This document shows, in pieces, positions 7,121-13,856 of a stretch of DNA of 14,748 bases. Origin of the DNA: Candidatus Hodarchaeota archaeon (GTDB lineage Archaea > Asgardarchaeota > Heimdallarchaeia > Hodarchaeales > YT1-039); NCBI GenBank assembly GCA_016840025.1, contig JAEOTF010000101.1:1-14748 (forward strand), given 5' to 3'. The position numbers and the translations under genes were made by a program. Position 1 is the first letter of the stretch. Each line of letters begins with the position of its first letter. Below the pieces are notes generated by a model. It worked only from the letters and a program-made list of their open reading frames with translations. It was not told the origin of the DNA and searched no databases.

Positions 7121-8212
7121 ATGGTTTTTAATAAGAAAATACTTGACGCTTTAAGAAAAAAACTTGAAGATAATCATTTAGATGCAGCTTTTATCCCTTT
7201 AGGCATTAATTTTCGTTATCTCTTTGGTCCACCAGTAGAAGAACCTTCTGAAAGATTGTTACTCGGAATTATTGAAACAGATTCGGACGAAGTAAAACTT
7301 ATCGTTCCTAAATTTGAGTCTAAACGAATGTTAAATCACACAGGCGTAGAAGTGCATTGGACATGGGAAGAAACAGAAAACCCCTATAAAATTCTCGCTG
7401 GTTCATTGAAGAAGAATGTTAAAACTATCGGTCTTGGACCAAAAACTAAATTCGAGGTTTATTATCAATTACAACAAGCTTTACCTAAAATGAAATTCGT
7501 TGATATGGGTAATTTGATCAATAGTCTACGAGCTACAAAGGATGAACAAGAGATCGATTTCCTGCAACAAGCTAGTAATAAATCGGGGGAGATTATCATT
7601 CAGATATTGAATGAATTGGAAGTTGGTGTTACTGAAGCGGAAGTTCGTAAACTATTACTGAATGAACTCAAATCAGACCCCGATCAAAAACCATTTGCGC
7701 TCGTACAATTTGGAGCAAATTCGACTCTCTCTCATTACACAGGTGGCGCAAGAAAACTAAAAACTAATGATGTAGTTTTAATTGATGCAGGAACAAACTA
7801 TAAGGATTACTATGGTGATATAACTATCACATGTGTTTTTGGGAAGGCAACAAAAGAATTCAAAAAAGTCTTTGAGACCGTTTTCATTGCAAATCAACGA
7901 GCAAAGGAAGCTGTAGCAGAAAATAAGGTCCCTGCAGATGTTGATGCTGCAGCCCGTAACTTCATTAGCGAAAAAGGCTATAGCAAATACTTTACTCATA
8001 GGACAGGACATGGACTTGGTCTTGAAATCCACGAAGAACCGTATATTGTGGGCAACAATAATAGACCATTAGCAACAGGAAATGCTTTTACAATCGAGCC
8101 TGGTATCTATCTTCCTGGAAAGTTTGGTGTAAGAGCGGAAGACAATGTTATTAAGACCAAGGATGGGTATTGGTCGAGCAAATTCCCACGGGAAGAAATC
8201 ATGGAACTTTGA
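7121..8212 (+). CDS. M24 metallopeptidase (Xaa-Pro dipeptidase/aminopeptidase-like), copy 1
   Basis: The N-terminal part (about 1-130) is a creatinase-type domain (GINFRYLFG, PSERLLLGII), followed by the pita-bread catalytic domain. All five dinuclear metal ligands are visible: D222 (LIDAG), D233 (GDIT), H297 (RTGHGLGLEIHEEP), E326 (FTIEPGIY) and E340 (RAEDN). The family cleaves X-Pro bonds in small peptides, usually in the cytoplasm with Mn or Co; no signal peptide is seen. At 363 aa it has the usual archaeal prolidase length. A longer TTG start at 7073 is possible, but ATG 7121 has an SD (GGAG) at 8-9 bases and matches the start of the second copy exactly. Creatinase-like hydrolases share this fold, so the substrate is not certain. 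Confidence 0.9.
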   Translation: MVFNKKILDALRKKLEDNHLDAAFIPLGINFRYLFGPPVEEPSERLLLGIIETDSDEVKLIVPKFESKRMLNHTGVEVHWTWEETENPYKILAGSLKKNVKTIGLGPKTKFEVYYQLQQALPKMKFVDMGNLINSLRATKDEQEIDFLQQASNKSGEIIIQILNELEVGVTEAEVRKLLLNELKSDPDQKPFALVQFGANSTLSHYTGGARKLKTNDVVLIDAGTNYKDYYGDITITCVFGKATKEFKKVFETVFIANQRAKEAVAENKVPADVDAAARNFISEKGYSKYFTHRTGHGLGLEIHEEPYIVGNNNRPLATGNAFTIEPGIYLPGKFGVRAEDNVIKTKDGYWSSKFPREEIMEL

Positions 8213-8263
8213 GGAAATATATGAACACCACTACTTAAGATAGTTATTTTGGAGAAGTCATCA

Positions 8264-9355
8264 ATGGTTTTCAATCAAAATAAAATTGATCTTATCAGAG
8301 AAACGATGACCGAGCATCAAATGGATGCAATATTTATCCCCCTTGGCATTTATTTCCGATACTTTTTTGGAAGACCTTTAGAGCTGCCTTCCGAAAGATT
8401 ACTATTAGGAATGATAGAAATAGAGGCAAAAGAACCAACTATGATAGTACCTGGGTTTGAGTTGGAGCGGATGTCAAATCAAACGGGAGTTAAAGAAATT
8501 TTAACTTGGGAAGAGACAGAAAACCCCTATAAAATCCTTGCTGGCACATTAAGAAACGAAATTAAAACCATTGGGCTTGATCCACAAACAAAGTTTGAGG
8601 TTTATGACGGTCTTCAACAAGCTTTACCTGATAGAAAATTCATTAATGCGGGAAGTGTATTGAGTGAGTTACGGACTAAAAAGGATGAAGAAGAAATCAA
8701 ATGCCTGAAAGGAGCAAGCAAAAGAACAGGTGAAACCATAATCCAAGTATTGTATGAACTGGAAGCTGGAGTTACTGAAGTTGAGGTTCGTCAAATACTT
8801 GTAAATAAGCTTAAAACAGAATCAGATGTGAGGGCAGGAGGTCTTGTGCAATTTGGTGAGAATTCTGCACTTCCTCATTATCATGGTGGATCAAGAAAAT
8901 TAAAAATTGATGATGTGGTCTTAATTGACTGTGGACGTACATATAATGATTACTGGGGAGATATTACAATTACTAGCGTCTTTGGAAAGGCCACAGAAGA
9001 GTTTAAGAAGATTTTTAAAATCGTAATGACTGCAAATCAACAGGCAAAGGAAGTTATAATAAGTTCGGGTGTACCAGCAGAAATTGATGCAGCAGCTCGA
9101 AACTTCATTAGTGAAAAAGGTTACGGTAAATACTTTACTCACAGAACAGGTCATGGCATCGGGTTAGAAGGACATGAAGAACCTTACATTGTTGGATCAA
9201 ACAAGAAACCACTTGTTATTGGGAATTCATTCACAATTGAACCAGGTATATATCTGCCAGGCAAATTTGGGGTCAGAATTGAGGATAATGTAATTAGGAC
9301 TGAAGATGGGTATTGGTCAAGTAAGTTCCCACGAGAAGAAATAATGGAGATTTAA
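8264..9355 (+). CDS. M24 metallopeptidase (Xaa-Pro dipeptidase/aminopeptidase-like), copy 2
   Basis: This tandem paralog of the preceding gene has the same 363-aa length and about 60% identity over a hand-counted 86-residue stretch. The metal ligands stay at the same positions: D222 (LIDCG), D233 (GDIT), H297 (RTGHGIGLEGHEEP), E326 and E340. Differences cluster in the N-terminal half, which shapes substrate access: FGPPVEEPS becomes FGRPLELPS, and LSHYTGGA becomes LPHYHGGS. ATG 8264 has an SD (GGAG, 8251-8254) 9 bases upstream and begins MVFN like copy 1; a TTG at 8249 overlaps the SD and is unlikely. Only 51 bases separate the two genes, so co-transcription is probable. The products may form homo- or heterodimers, since prolidases are dimeric; that is inference. 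Confidence 0.9.
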   Translation: MVFNQNKIDLIRETMTEHQMDAIFIPLGIYFRYFFGRPLELPSERLLLGMIEIEAKEPTMIVPGFELERMSNQTGVKEILTWEETENPYKILAGTLRNEIKTIGLDPQTKFEVYDGLQQALPDRKFINAGSVLSELRTKKDEEEIKCLKGASKRTGETIIQVLYELEAGVTEVEVRQILVNKLKTESDVRAGGLVQFGENSALPHYHGGSRKLKIDDVVLIDCGRTYNDYWGDITITSVFGKATEEFKKIFKIVMTANQQAKEVIISSGVPAEIDAAARNFISEKGYGKYFTHRTGHGIGLEGHEEPYIVGSNKKPLVIGNSFTIEPGIYLPGKFGVRIEDNVIRTEDGYWSSKFPREEIMEI

Positions 9356-9388
9356 TAATTTACACCCTTTTAGCGATAGAGAACATAC

Positions 9389-9607
9389 TTAAACCACTGC
9401 TTCTTCAGAGATACGACAATACTCCTTTCTTATGATAATGATACTCGCTAATTCAGATAATAAACGTCTAGTTTCTCCAAGGTTCGCTTCTCGATAGGCA
9501 ACTGCAAGAGATTCAATGAACTCTTGTTCTAAGGATTGAAAAAATTGACACCATTCTTGTCGTCTTTGTTGGATTTGTTCAGACGCTGATTGATCTTCAT
9601 CACTCAT
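9389..9607 (-). CDS. Small helical protein of unknown function (72 aa)
   Basis: I do not recognise this protein. It is polar and probably all-helical: a Gln/Glu-rich N-terminus (SASEQIQQRRQEWCQFFQSLE) then a second amphipathic segment (LGETRRLLSELASIIIIRKEY). Cys20 and Cys64 are its only cysteines. There is no membrane segment. It overlaps the upstream 44-aa ORF by eight bases (ATGAGTGA) and has an SD-like GAGAGG about 9 bases before its ATG, so the pair should be translated together. It converges with the second M24 gene. Two overlapping tiny genes with their own promoter recall toxin-antitoxin or regulator pairs, but no motif supports a specific class. Confidence 0.65.
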   Translation of the reverse strand: MSDEDQSASEQIQQRRQEWCQFFQSLEQEFIESLAVAYREANLGETRRLLSELASIIIIRKEYCRISEEAVV

Positions 9608-9734
9608 TTTTAATATCCTCTCGGATAGAGGCTAAGATATTTTCAGGAGTAAAAAGATTAGGATGTTTTTTCTTCGCTTCTCTTAATATCTCAATAGATT
9701 TCTTAGAAGGTACAGGTAAAGGGTCTTTGCACAT
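9600..9734 (-). CDS. Small basic ORF (44 aa) overlapping the 72-aa gene
   Basis: This short frame runs from ATG 9734 to TGA 9602-9600 and begins MCKDPLPVPSKKSIEILREA, followed by a lysine-rich stretch and a helix-prone end (TPENILASIREDIKNE). A proline-rich start and a basic helical middle would suit nucleic-acid or partner binding, but I recognise no family. Support for its being real: a good TATA-like box 41 bases upstream, an eight-base overlap with the next start, and the absence of any other start for a transcript from that box. The start-proximal GTGAG is a weak SD. Confidence 0.5.
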   Translation of the reverse strand: MCKDPLPVPSKKSIEILREAKKKHPNLFTPENILASIREDIKNE

Positions 9735-9752
9735 GATTAACTCACTATTTTT

Positions 9753-9769
9753 ATCTTAGAATATAAGAT
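9753..9769. repeat. Inverted repeat at the small-ORF promoter
   Basis: ATCTTA-GAATA-TAAGAT is a perfect 6-base dyad. It lies between the TATA-like box (9772-9779, minus strand) and the ATG at 9734, across the expected transcription start, where a bound repressor would block initiation. A 6-base AT-rich dyad can occur by chance. Confidence 0.35.
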
Positions 9770-9771
9770 GC

Positions 9772-9779
9772 ATTTATAG
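9772..9779 (-). promoter_or_regulatory. TATA-like box before the small ORF pair
   Basis: CTATAAAT on the minus strand, centred 41 bases before ATG 9734, is identical in sequence and distance to the box before the DoxX-like gene. Confidence 0.45.
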
Positions 9780-9896
9780 TTACGCGTTTCTAGTATAGAC
9801 AGAAGATAGTTAAAAATGAAAGTATTGTTATAAGGTAATTGCATTTTTCACTAAAGGAAAATAGTGATCTCTTAATGTTATAAATGCTAAGACCGT

Positions 9897-9941
9897 AAAA
9901 GTTTTTATAGAATCATCATTGGCTTAATTTAGGTCTAAAAG
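9897..9941 (+). promoter_or_regulatory. Promoter of NHL protein 1, conserved in its paralog
   Basis: AAAAGTTTTTATAG (9897-9910) looks like a BRE/TATA element. It is followed by GGTCTAAAAG (9932-9941). Both blocks recur before the second NHL gene at about the same distance from its ATG. The TATA-like box predicts a leader of about 50 bases; a box at TCTAAAAG would give a shorter one. Confidence 0.55.
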
Positions 9942-9979
9942 AATATTAAAATCTAATGAAAACAGGTAAGGGATAATGA

Positions 9980-11416
9980 ATGAAAAACTCAACAATTCAC
10001 AAACTTAGAATAGTAATTGTAAATATTGGTTTAGTTCTCATCCTCCTTTTAAACTTCACAGCGATCCAACCAGGATCCTTAGGGGTTTCGGTGGATGAGA
10101 GAACCATATTTAAAAGAACGAAATCTGCTGCAGAAACCATTCTACGTGTCCCGCACTCCCTTAGCGGCGAGATTAATGTGTCTTTAATGGGGGAATGGGG
10201 TTCCTTTGGTTCCGAAGATGGGAATTTTAATGTCCCCTGTGGAATTGCTATTAATAATACTGACTATGTTTATGTTGCTGACTACAATAATCACCGTGTA
10301 CAGGTTTTTAAATCCAATGGAACGTTCATTTTTAGATTTGGCAGTCAAGGTAGTCTCGATGGTCAGTTTAATGGTCCAAGGTGTATTGCTATCAATAGTA
10401 CGGGTTATATCTATGTCACTGAATTCGGTAATAACCGTATACAGATCTTTACTCCTAATGGGACATTCATTGGAAAATGGGGTTCCCAAGGTTCTGGACA
10501 AGGGCAGTTTGAATTTCCTTGGGGTATTGCAATCAATAGTACGGGTTATGTCTATGTTGTTGACAACAATAATCATCGTATACAGGTTTTTACCCCTAAC
10601 GGGACATTTGTTCAAACATGGGGCACTCAAGGTTCCGGGGATGGAGAATTAAGTGGGCCCGAAGGTATTGCAATTGATTCTGCAGGTAATGTCTATGTTA
10701 CTGAATATGCTAATAGACGCGTGCAGGTCTTTACCCCTAACGGGACATTCATTCGAGAATTCGGCTTTGGATTATATGAAACTATTACCGTTGATGATGA
10801 TACAGGATATGTCTATGTTGGAGAGCAAGATGAAATATATGTCTATACCAAAAACGGGACTTTTATCCGCAAGTGGGGCTCTTCAGCTATTGGTGGAGGG
10901 AAGTTCCAAGGTCTCCATGGAATTGCTATTGATTCCGAGGGTTATATTTATGTTGCTGACACCAATAATCATCGCATACAGGTCTTTCTTCATACATCTC
11001 CGCAACTATACATCAGTATGCATAATCTTCTTGCGACCAATCAAACGATCAATGTAACCTTCATCGTTAAAGCTAATGCTGGTAATGAAGTAGATGATGT
11101 CTTGCTGGAGATTTCCAACACCACCCTTGATTGGTCGGGTAATACCACTCAGGGGGGACAGTACAATCTCAGTCTCGCTTATACCCCAAATGAGTTTACA
11201 TTAGAAGTCAACGCGTCCAAGGTAGGCTATTCAGCGGGTAACGCAACATTTGTGATTTATATTGACCCGCCTGCAGTGGAGTATACGGAACCAGTCGAGG
11301 AACTGGATACTTCAGCACTAGCTACGTTCGGATTAATCAGTCTTATCTTTATAGGTCCGTGGGCTGCTCTAGGGATTCGTCATTTACAGATACAAAGGAA
11401 GAAGAGAACTATATGA
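9980..11416 (+). CDS. NHL-repeat beta-propeller surface protein 1
   Basis: A basic N-terminus and one hydrophobic segment (about 9-28) form a signal peptide or anchor. Six NHL blades follow (about 83-338), most of 47 residues with the pattern GIAI-N-S-T-GYxYVxD-x-NHR[IV]QVF-TPNGTF...WGSQGS. The fifth (LYETITVDDDTGYVYV) is degenerate and lacks the NHRVQVF strand. A probable N-terminal velcro strand (MGEWGS) would close the ring. After it come an Ig-like region (QLYISMHNLLATNQT...), an acidic linker, a C-terminal helix (about 447-466) and a basic tail (RHLQIQRKKR). The propeller would be displayed outside the cell and probably binds protein or glycan ligands. Many N-x-S/T sequons suggest heavy N-glycosylation. 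The ligand is unknown. Confidence 0.88.
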   Translation: MKNSTIHKLRIVIVNIGLVLILLLNFTAIQPGSLGVSVDERTIFKRTKSAAETILRVPHSLSGEINVSLMGEWGSFGSEDGNFNVPCGIAINNTDYVYVADYNNHRVQVFKSNGTFIFRFGSQGSLDGQFNGPRCIAINSTGYIYVTEFGNNRIQIFTPNGTFIGKWGSQGSGQGQFEFPWGIAINSTGYVYVVDNNNHRIQVFTPNGTFVQTWGTQGSGDGELSGPEGIAIDSAGNVYVTEYANRRVQVFTPNGTFIREFGFGLYETITVDDDTGYVYVGEQDEIYVYTKNGTFIRKWGSSAIGGGKFQGLHGIAIDSEGYIYVADTNNHRIQVFLHTSPQLYISMHNLLATNQTINVTFIVKANAGNEVDDVLLEISNTTLDWSGNTTQGGQYNLSLAYTPNEFTLEVNASKVGYSAGNATFVIYIDPPAVEYTEPVEELDTSALATFGLISLIFIGPWAALGIRHLQIQRKKRTI

Positions 11417-11469
11417 AGTTTTGAATTATCGAGAGGATCTAAAAGAAATTTGATAATTAGATGCCTGTA

Positions 11470-11502
11470 AGAGGGTAATACCTCTCTTTATCAGCTTTTT
11501 TT
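11470..11502 (+). terminator. Hairpin plus T7 tract after NHL gene 1
   Basis: AGAGG (11470-11474) can pair with CCTCT (11481-11485) around a 6-base loop, followed by a T7 run (11496-11502). It lies between the NHL1 stop and the NHL2 promoter, which suits separate transcripts. Confidence 0.5.
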
Positions 11503-11539
11503 GATAGTTAAGCACCTAAGAGAGCATATCAATACTGCA

Positions 11540-11580
11540 AATGTTTTTATAGTATCATTGGTTTACTTTAGGTCTAAAAG
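11540..11580 (+). promoter_or_regulatory. Promoter of NHL protein 2, duplicate of the first
   Basis: GTTTTTATAG (11543-11552) and GGTCTAAAAG (11571-11580) repeat the two blocks before NHL1. A small 3-base gap near 11553 is the main difference. The leader then continues with the same AATGAAAACAGGT stretch to ATG 11618. Confidence 0.55.
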
Positions 11581-11617
11581 AATATTAATTTTAATGAAAA
11601 CAGGTTAGGGATTATGA

Positions 11618-13054
11618 ATGAAAAACTTAAGAATTCGTAAACTTAGGATAATAGTTGTAATTATTGGTTTAGTTCTCATCCTGCTTTTGAACTTCATAGT
11701 GATCAAAATGGGATCCTTAGGGGTTTCGGTAGATGAGGGAACCATATTAAAAAGATCGAAATCTGCTGCAGAAACCATCCCACGTGCCCCGCACTCCCTT
11801 AGCAGCGAGTTAAATGTGTCTTTCATTCGGGAGTGGGGAGTTTTTGGTTCTGCAAATGGGCAGTTTAACGCCCCTCTTGGCATCGCTGTCAATAGTACGG
11901 GTCATATCTATGTCGCTGACTATGCTAATGACCGCGTACAAATCTTTACTAGTGATGGAACCTTCATTGGGAAATGGGGCTCCTCTGGTTCAGAAGATGG
12001 GAATTTTACTGACCCCTGTGGTATTGCCATCAATAGTACGGGCTATGGCTATGTCACTGACTCTGGAAATGATCGGGTGCAGGTCTTCACAAGTACTGGG
12101 ACATTCATTCAGACATGGGGATCCTCTGGTTCTGGTGATGGGCAGTTTAATGAACCTTGGGGTATTGCTGTCAATAGTACGGGTTATGTCTATGTCACTG
12201 ATTTTGCCAATCATCGTGTGCAGGTCTTTACCCCCAGTGGGGCGTTTGTACGAAAATGGGGCTCCTCTGGTTCGGGAAACGGACAGTTTGATATGCCCAA
12301 AGGCATTGCAGTCGATTCAGCGGGTTATGTCTATGTCGCTGATTGGAGGAATGATCGTGTGCAGGTCTTTACCCCCAGTGGAACGTTTGTGCGGAAATGG
12401 GGCGGGATCATTAGGTGTGAAGCCATTGCTGTTGATCCTGCAGGATATGTCTATGTTACTCGAATTGCACAGGGACTGATTTTTACCGGTAATGGGACAT
12501 ACGTCCGCCAATGGGGTTCCTCAGGTATTGGTGGGGGACAGTTCCAAGGTCTCTATGGTATTGCTGTTGATTCCACGGGTTATGTCTATTGCACCGATGA
12601 TGGTAATTCCCGCGTGCAGATTTTTCTTCATACACCTCCGCAGCTATATATCAGTATTCACAATCTTCTCGCGACCAATCAAACGATTAATGTAACCTTC
12701 ATCGTTAAAGCTAATGCTGGTAATGAAGTAGATGATGCCTTGCTGGAAATTTCCAACACCACCCTGGATTGGTCGGGTAATACCACTCAGGGGGGACAGT
12801 ACAATCTCAGTCTCGCGTATACCCCAAATGAGTTTACACTTAGTGTCAATGCATCCAAAGCAGGCTATTCACGAAGTAATGAAACCTTTGTGATTTATAT
12901 TGACCCGCCTGCAGTGAAGTATACGGAACCAGTCGAGGAACTGGATACTTCAGCACTAGCCACGTTCGGACTAATCAGCCTTATCTTTATAGGTCCTTGG
13001 ATTGCTCTAGGGATTCGTCATTTACAAATACAAAGGAAGAGGAGGGTTATTTGA
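11618..13054 (+). CDS. NHL-repeat beta-propeller surface protein 2
   Basis: This tandem paralog of NHL protein 1 is also exactly 478 aa. It shares signal segment, six blades (83-129, 130-176, 177-223, then a shorter fourth and a degenerate fifth, last to about 336), Ig-like region, helix (447-466) and basic tail. By hand count about 71% of the first 82 residues and about 91% of the last 141 match copy 1, while the blades are much less alike (about 66% for blade 2). Blade 5 (IRCEAIAVDPAGYVYV) is degenerate in both, so that feature predates the duplication. It should be a surface receptor or adhesin with a diverged binding face; that is inference. Its 3' end carries an SD for the next gene. The DNA is GC-richer than that of the hydroxylase genes. 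Confidence 0.88.
   Translation: MKNLRIRKLRIIVVIIGLVLILLLNFIVIKMGSLGVSVDEGTILKRSKSAAETIPRAPHSLSSELNVSFIREWGVFGSANGQFNAPLGIAVNSTGHIYVADYANDRVQIFTSDGTFIGKWGSSGSEDGNFTDPCGIAINSTGYGYVTDSGNDRVQVFTSTGTFIQTWGSSGSGDGQFNEPWGIAVNSTGYVYVTDFANHRVQVFTPSGAFVRKWGSSGSGNGQFDMPKGIAVDSAGYVYVADWRNDRVQVFTPSGTFVRKWGGIIRCEAIAVDPAGYVYVTRIAQGLIFTGNGTYVRQWGSSGIGGGQFQGLYGIAVDSTGYVYCTDDGNSRVQIFLHTPPQLYISIHNLLATNQTINVTFIVKANAGNEVDDALLEISNTTLDWSGNTTQGGQYNLSLAYTPNEFTLSVNASKAGYSRSNETFVIYIDPPAVKYTEPVEELDTSALATFGLISLIFIGPWIALGIRHLQIQRKRRVI
13041..13046 (+). promoter_or_regulatory. SD (GGAGGG) inside the NHL2 3' end
   Basis: GGAGGG lies within the basic-tail codons of NHL2 and 4 bases before TTG 13051, the chosen start of the next gene. 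The matching position in NHL1 (AAGAAGAGAACT) has no SD. Confidence 0.6.
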
Positions 13055-13602
13055 GTTTTCCAAGAACTGAATCTATGACAATCGAAGAAACTACTGTATT
13101 ACTTACCATTATTATAACAGTTGTAGTTATCGAATTTGTTAGTCTATATCAATATCTGAAGCATTTTAGGAATAGATATCCTGAACGACCGAAAAAAACT
13201 CTCCCATGGCAAATAACAATAATTACTGCCCTTTGGTGGATTATTGGTATAGGACTAATATCTTTAGGTTGTTTCATAACGTTTTTTCTGACTTTATTTT
13301 TGATGGGTGTAGCTGGAAGTAGTGGTATTAGTGGTGCGATCGGAGCTGGTATAACAATTGCATTAGTTTTTACCATCTTCAATTTATTAGGAGTTATTTC
13401 CCTAAGAATTGGGTTAGGGGTTCCCAAGTTCGATTTCATCTCGTGGGGGGGATCATTACTTATATCGGGTTTAGTTTCATTCATTCTATTCGGTTTATTT
13501 ATCACATCTATCAATGTATTGTATTTTATCGTCTTTCTGGTATTCTTGTTTATATTAATCTCTACAATTAAGGAATTTAAATTAATTTATACTACGAAAT
13601 AA
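13051..13602 (+). CDS. Polytopic membrane protein of unknown function
   Basis: About five to six hydrophobic helices fill this 183-aa protein, for example TVLLTIIITVVVIEFVSL near the start, WWIIGIGLISLGCFITFFL, a Gly-rich ISGAIGAGITIALVF, and a final YFIVFLVFLFILIS. A charged loop (KHFRNRYPERPKK) follows helix 1. I recognise no family. The frame is open from 12997, but the first codons there are only NHL2 read in another frame. TTG 13051 overlaps the NHL2 stop (TTGA) and sits 4 bases after GGAGGG, which implies coupled translation. ATG 13075 is the alternative start (175 aa). The link suggests the protein acts with NHL2, perhaps as its membrane partner. Confidence 0.68.
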   Translation: MSFPRTESMTIEETTVLLTIIITVVVIEFVSLYQYLKHFRNRYPERPKKTLPWQITIITALWWIIGIGLISLGCFITFFLTLFLMGVAGSSGISGAIGAGITIALVFTIFNLLGVISLRIGLGVPKFDFISWGGSLLISGLVSFILFGLFITSINVLYFIVFLVFLFILISTIKEFKLIYTTK

Positions 13603-13612
13603 TTAGCAGTAG

Positions 13613-13653
13613 CATGATGAAATGATAATGAGAAAATCGAGCTCTTCATCATG
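13613..13653. repeat. 9-base perfect inverted repeat after membrane-protein gene
   Basis: CATGATGAA (13613-13621) and TTCATCATG (13645-13653) are exact reverse complements, with a 23-base spacer. The first arm is 10 bases after the stop codon at 13602. No T-run follows directly; the T7 run is about 40 bases on. It could be an mRNA 3' stem or a protein site. Confidence 0.5.
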
Positions 13654-13780
13654 GATGAGCATAATTCAGAAAATGATCTCAAAAATGACCTTTTTTTATT
13701 TACGGTAAAAATGAAATTCAATGATATTTCATTTATAGAAGCCTTTAAATTTCTCCTAATCCGCTATTCTTGAAAATAAG

Positions 13781-13811
13781 ACACTTAATACTAATGAAGT
13801 GTTCTCTTTTT
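13781..13811 (+). terminator. Hairpin followed by T-rich tract
   Basis: ACACTT (13781-13786) pairs with AAGTGT (13797-13802) around a 10-base loop and is followed by TCTCTTTTTAC. The form is terminator-like but the stem is weak. Confidence 0.4.
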
Positions 13812-13856
13812 ACTTAGTGATTAAATTCGACTAAAATCAATTTAAAGAAAAAAAGG

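Larger units (their letters stand above)
9897..13054 (+). repeat. Tandem duplication of an about 1.64-kb promoter-plus-gene unit
   Basis: Copy 1 spans about 9897-11416 and copy 2 about 11540-13054. The two ATGs are 1638 bases apart. Promoter blocks, 5' leader, signal-peptide region and 3' third match closely, while the propeller region differs much more. Confidence 0.85.
13603..13856. other. Intergenic gap with hairpins and T-runs
   Basis: No gene is seen. The gap holds a 9-base inverted repeat (13613-13653), a T7 run (13691-13697) that may end the upstream transcript, and a second hairpin with T-run (13781-13811). The TATA signal for the next gene is unclear; TTTAAAG (13841-13847) and CTAAAATC (13831-13838) are weak candidates. 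Confidence 0.4.

Noticed and set aside
9848..9867. Inverted repeat TCACTA-N8-TAGTGA upstream of the NHL1 promoter
   Set aside because: The 6-base AT-rich arms are weak, and the element is not repeated before NHL2, although the rest of the promoter is; probably chance.
9735..9979. Possible small RNA or tRNA in the gap
   Set aside because: No cloverleaf, conserved RNA motif or GC-rich structure is visible; the gap is explained by two divergent promoters.
10206..11057. Long open frames in the other forward frame and on the minus strand across the NHL genes
   Set aside because: They come from the repetitive codon pattern of the blades; their translations show no domain, no SD, and they lie wholly within a clear gene.
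12997..13050. N-terminal extension of the membrane protein from 12997
   Set aside because: The extra residues are NHL2 codons read out of frame, have no SD, and GGAGGG points to TTG 13051.
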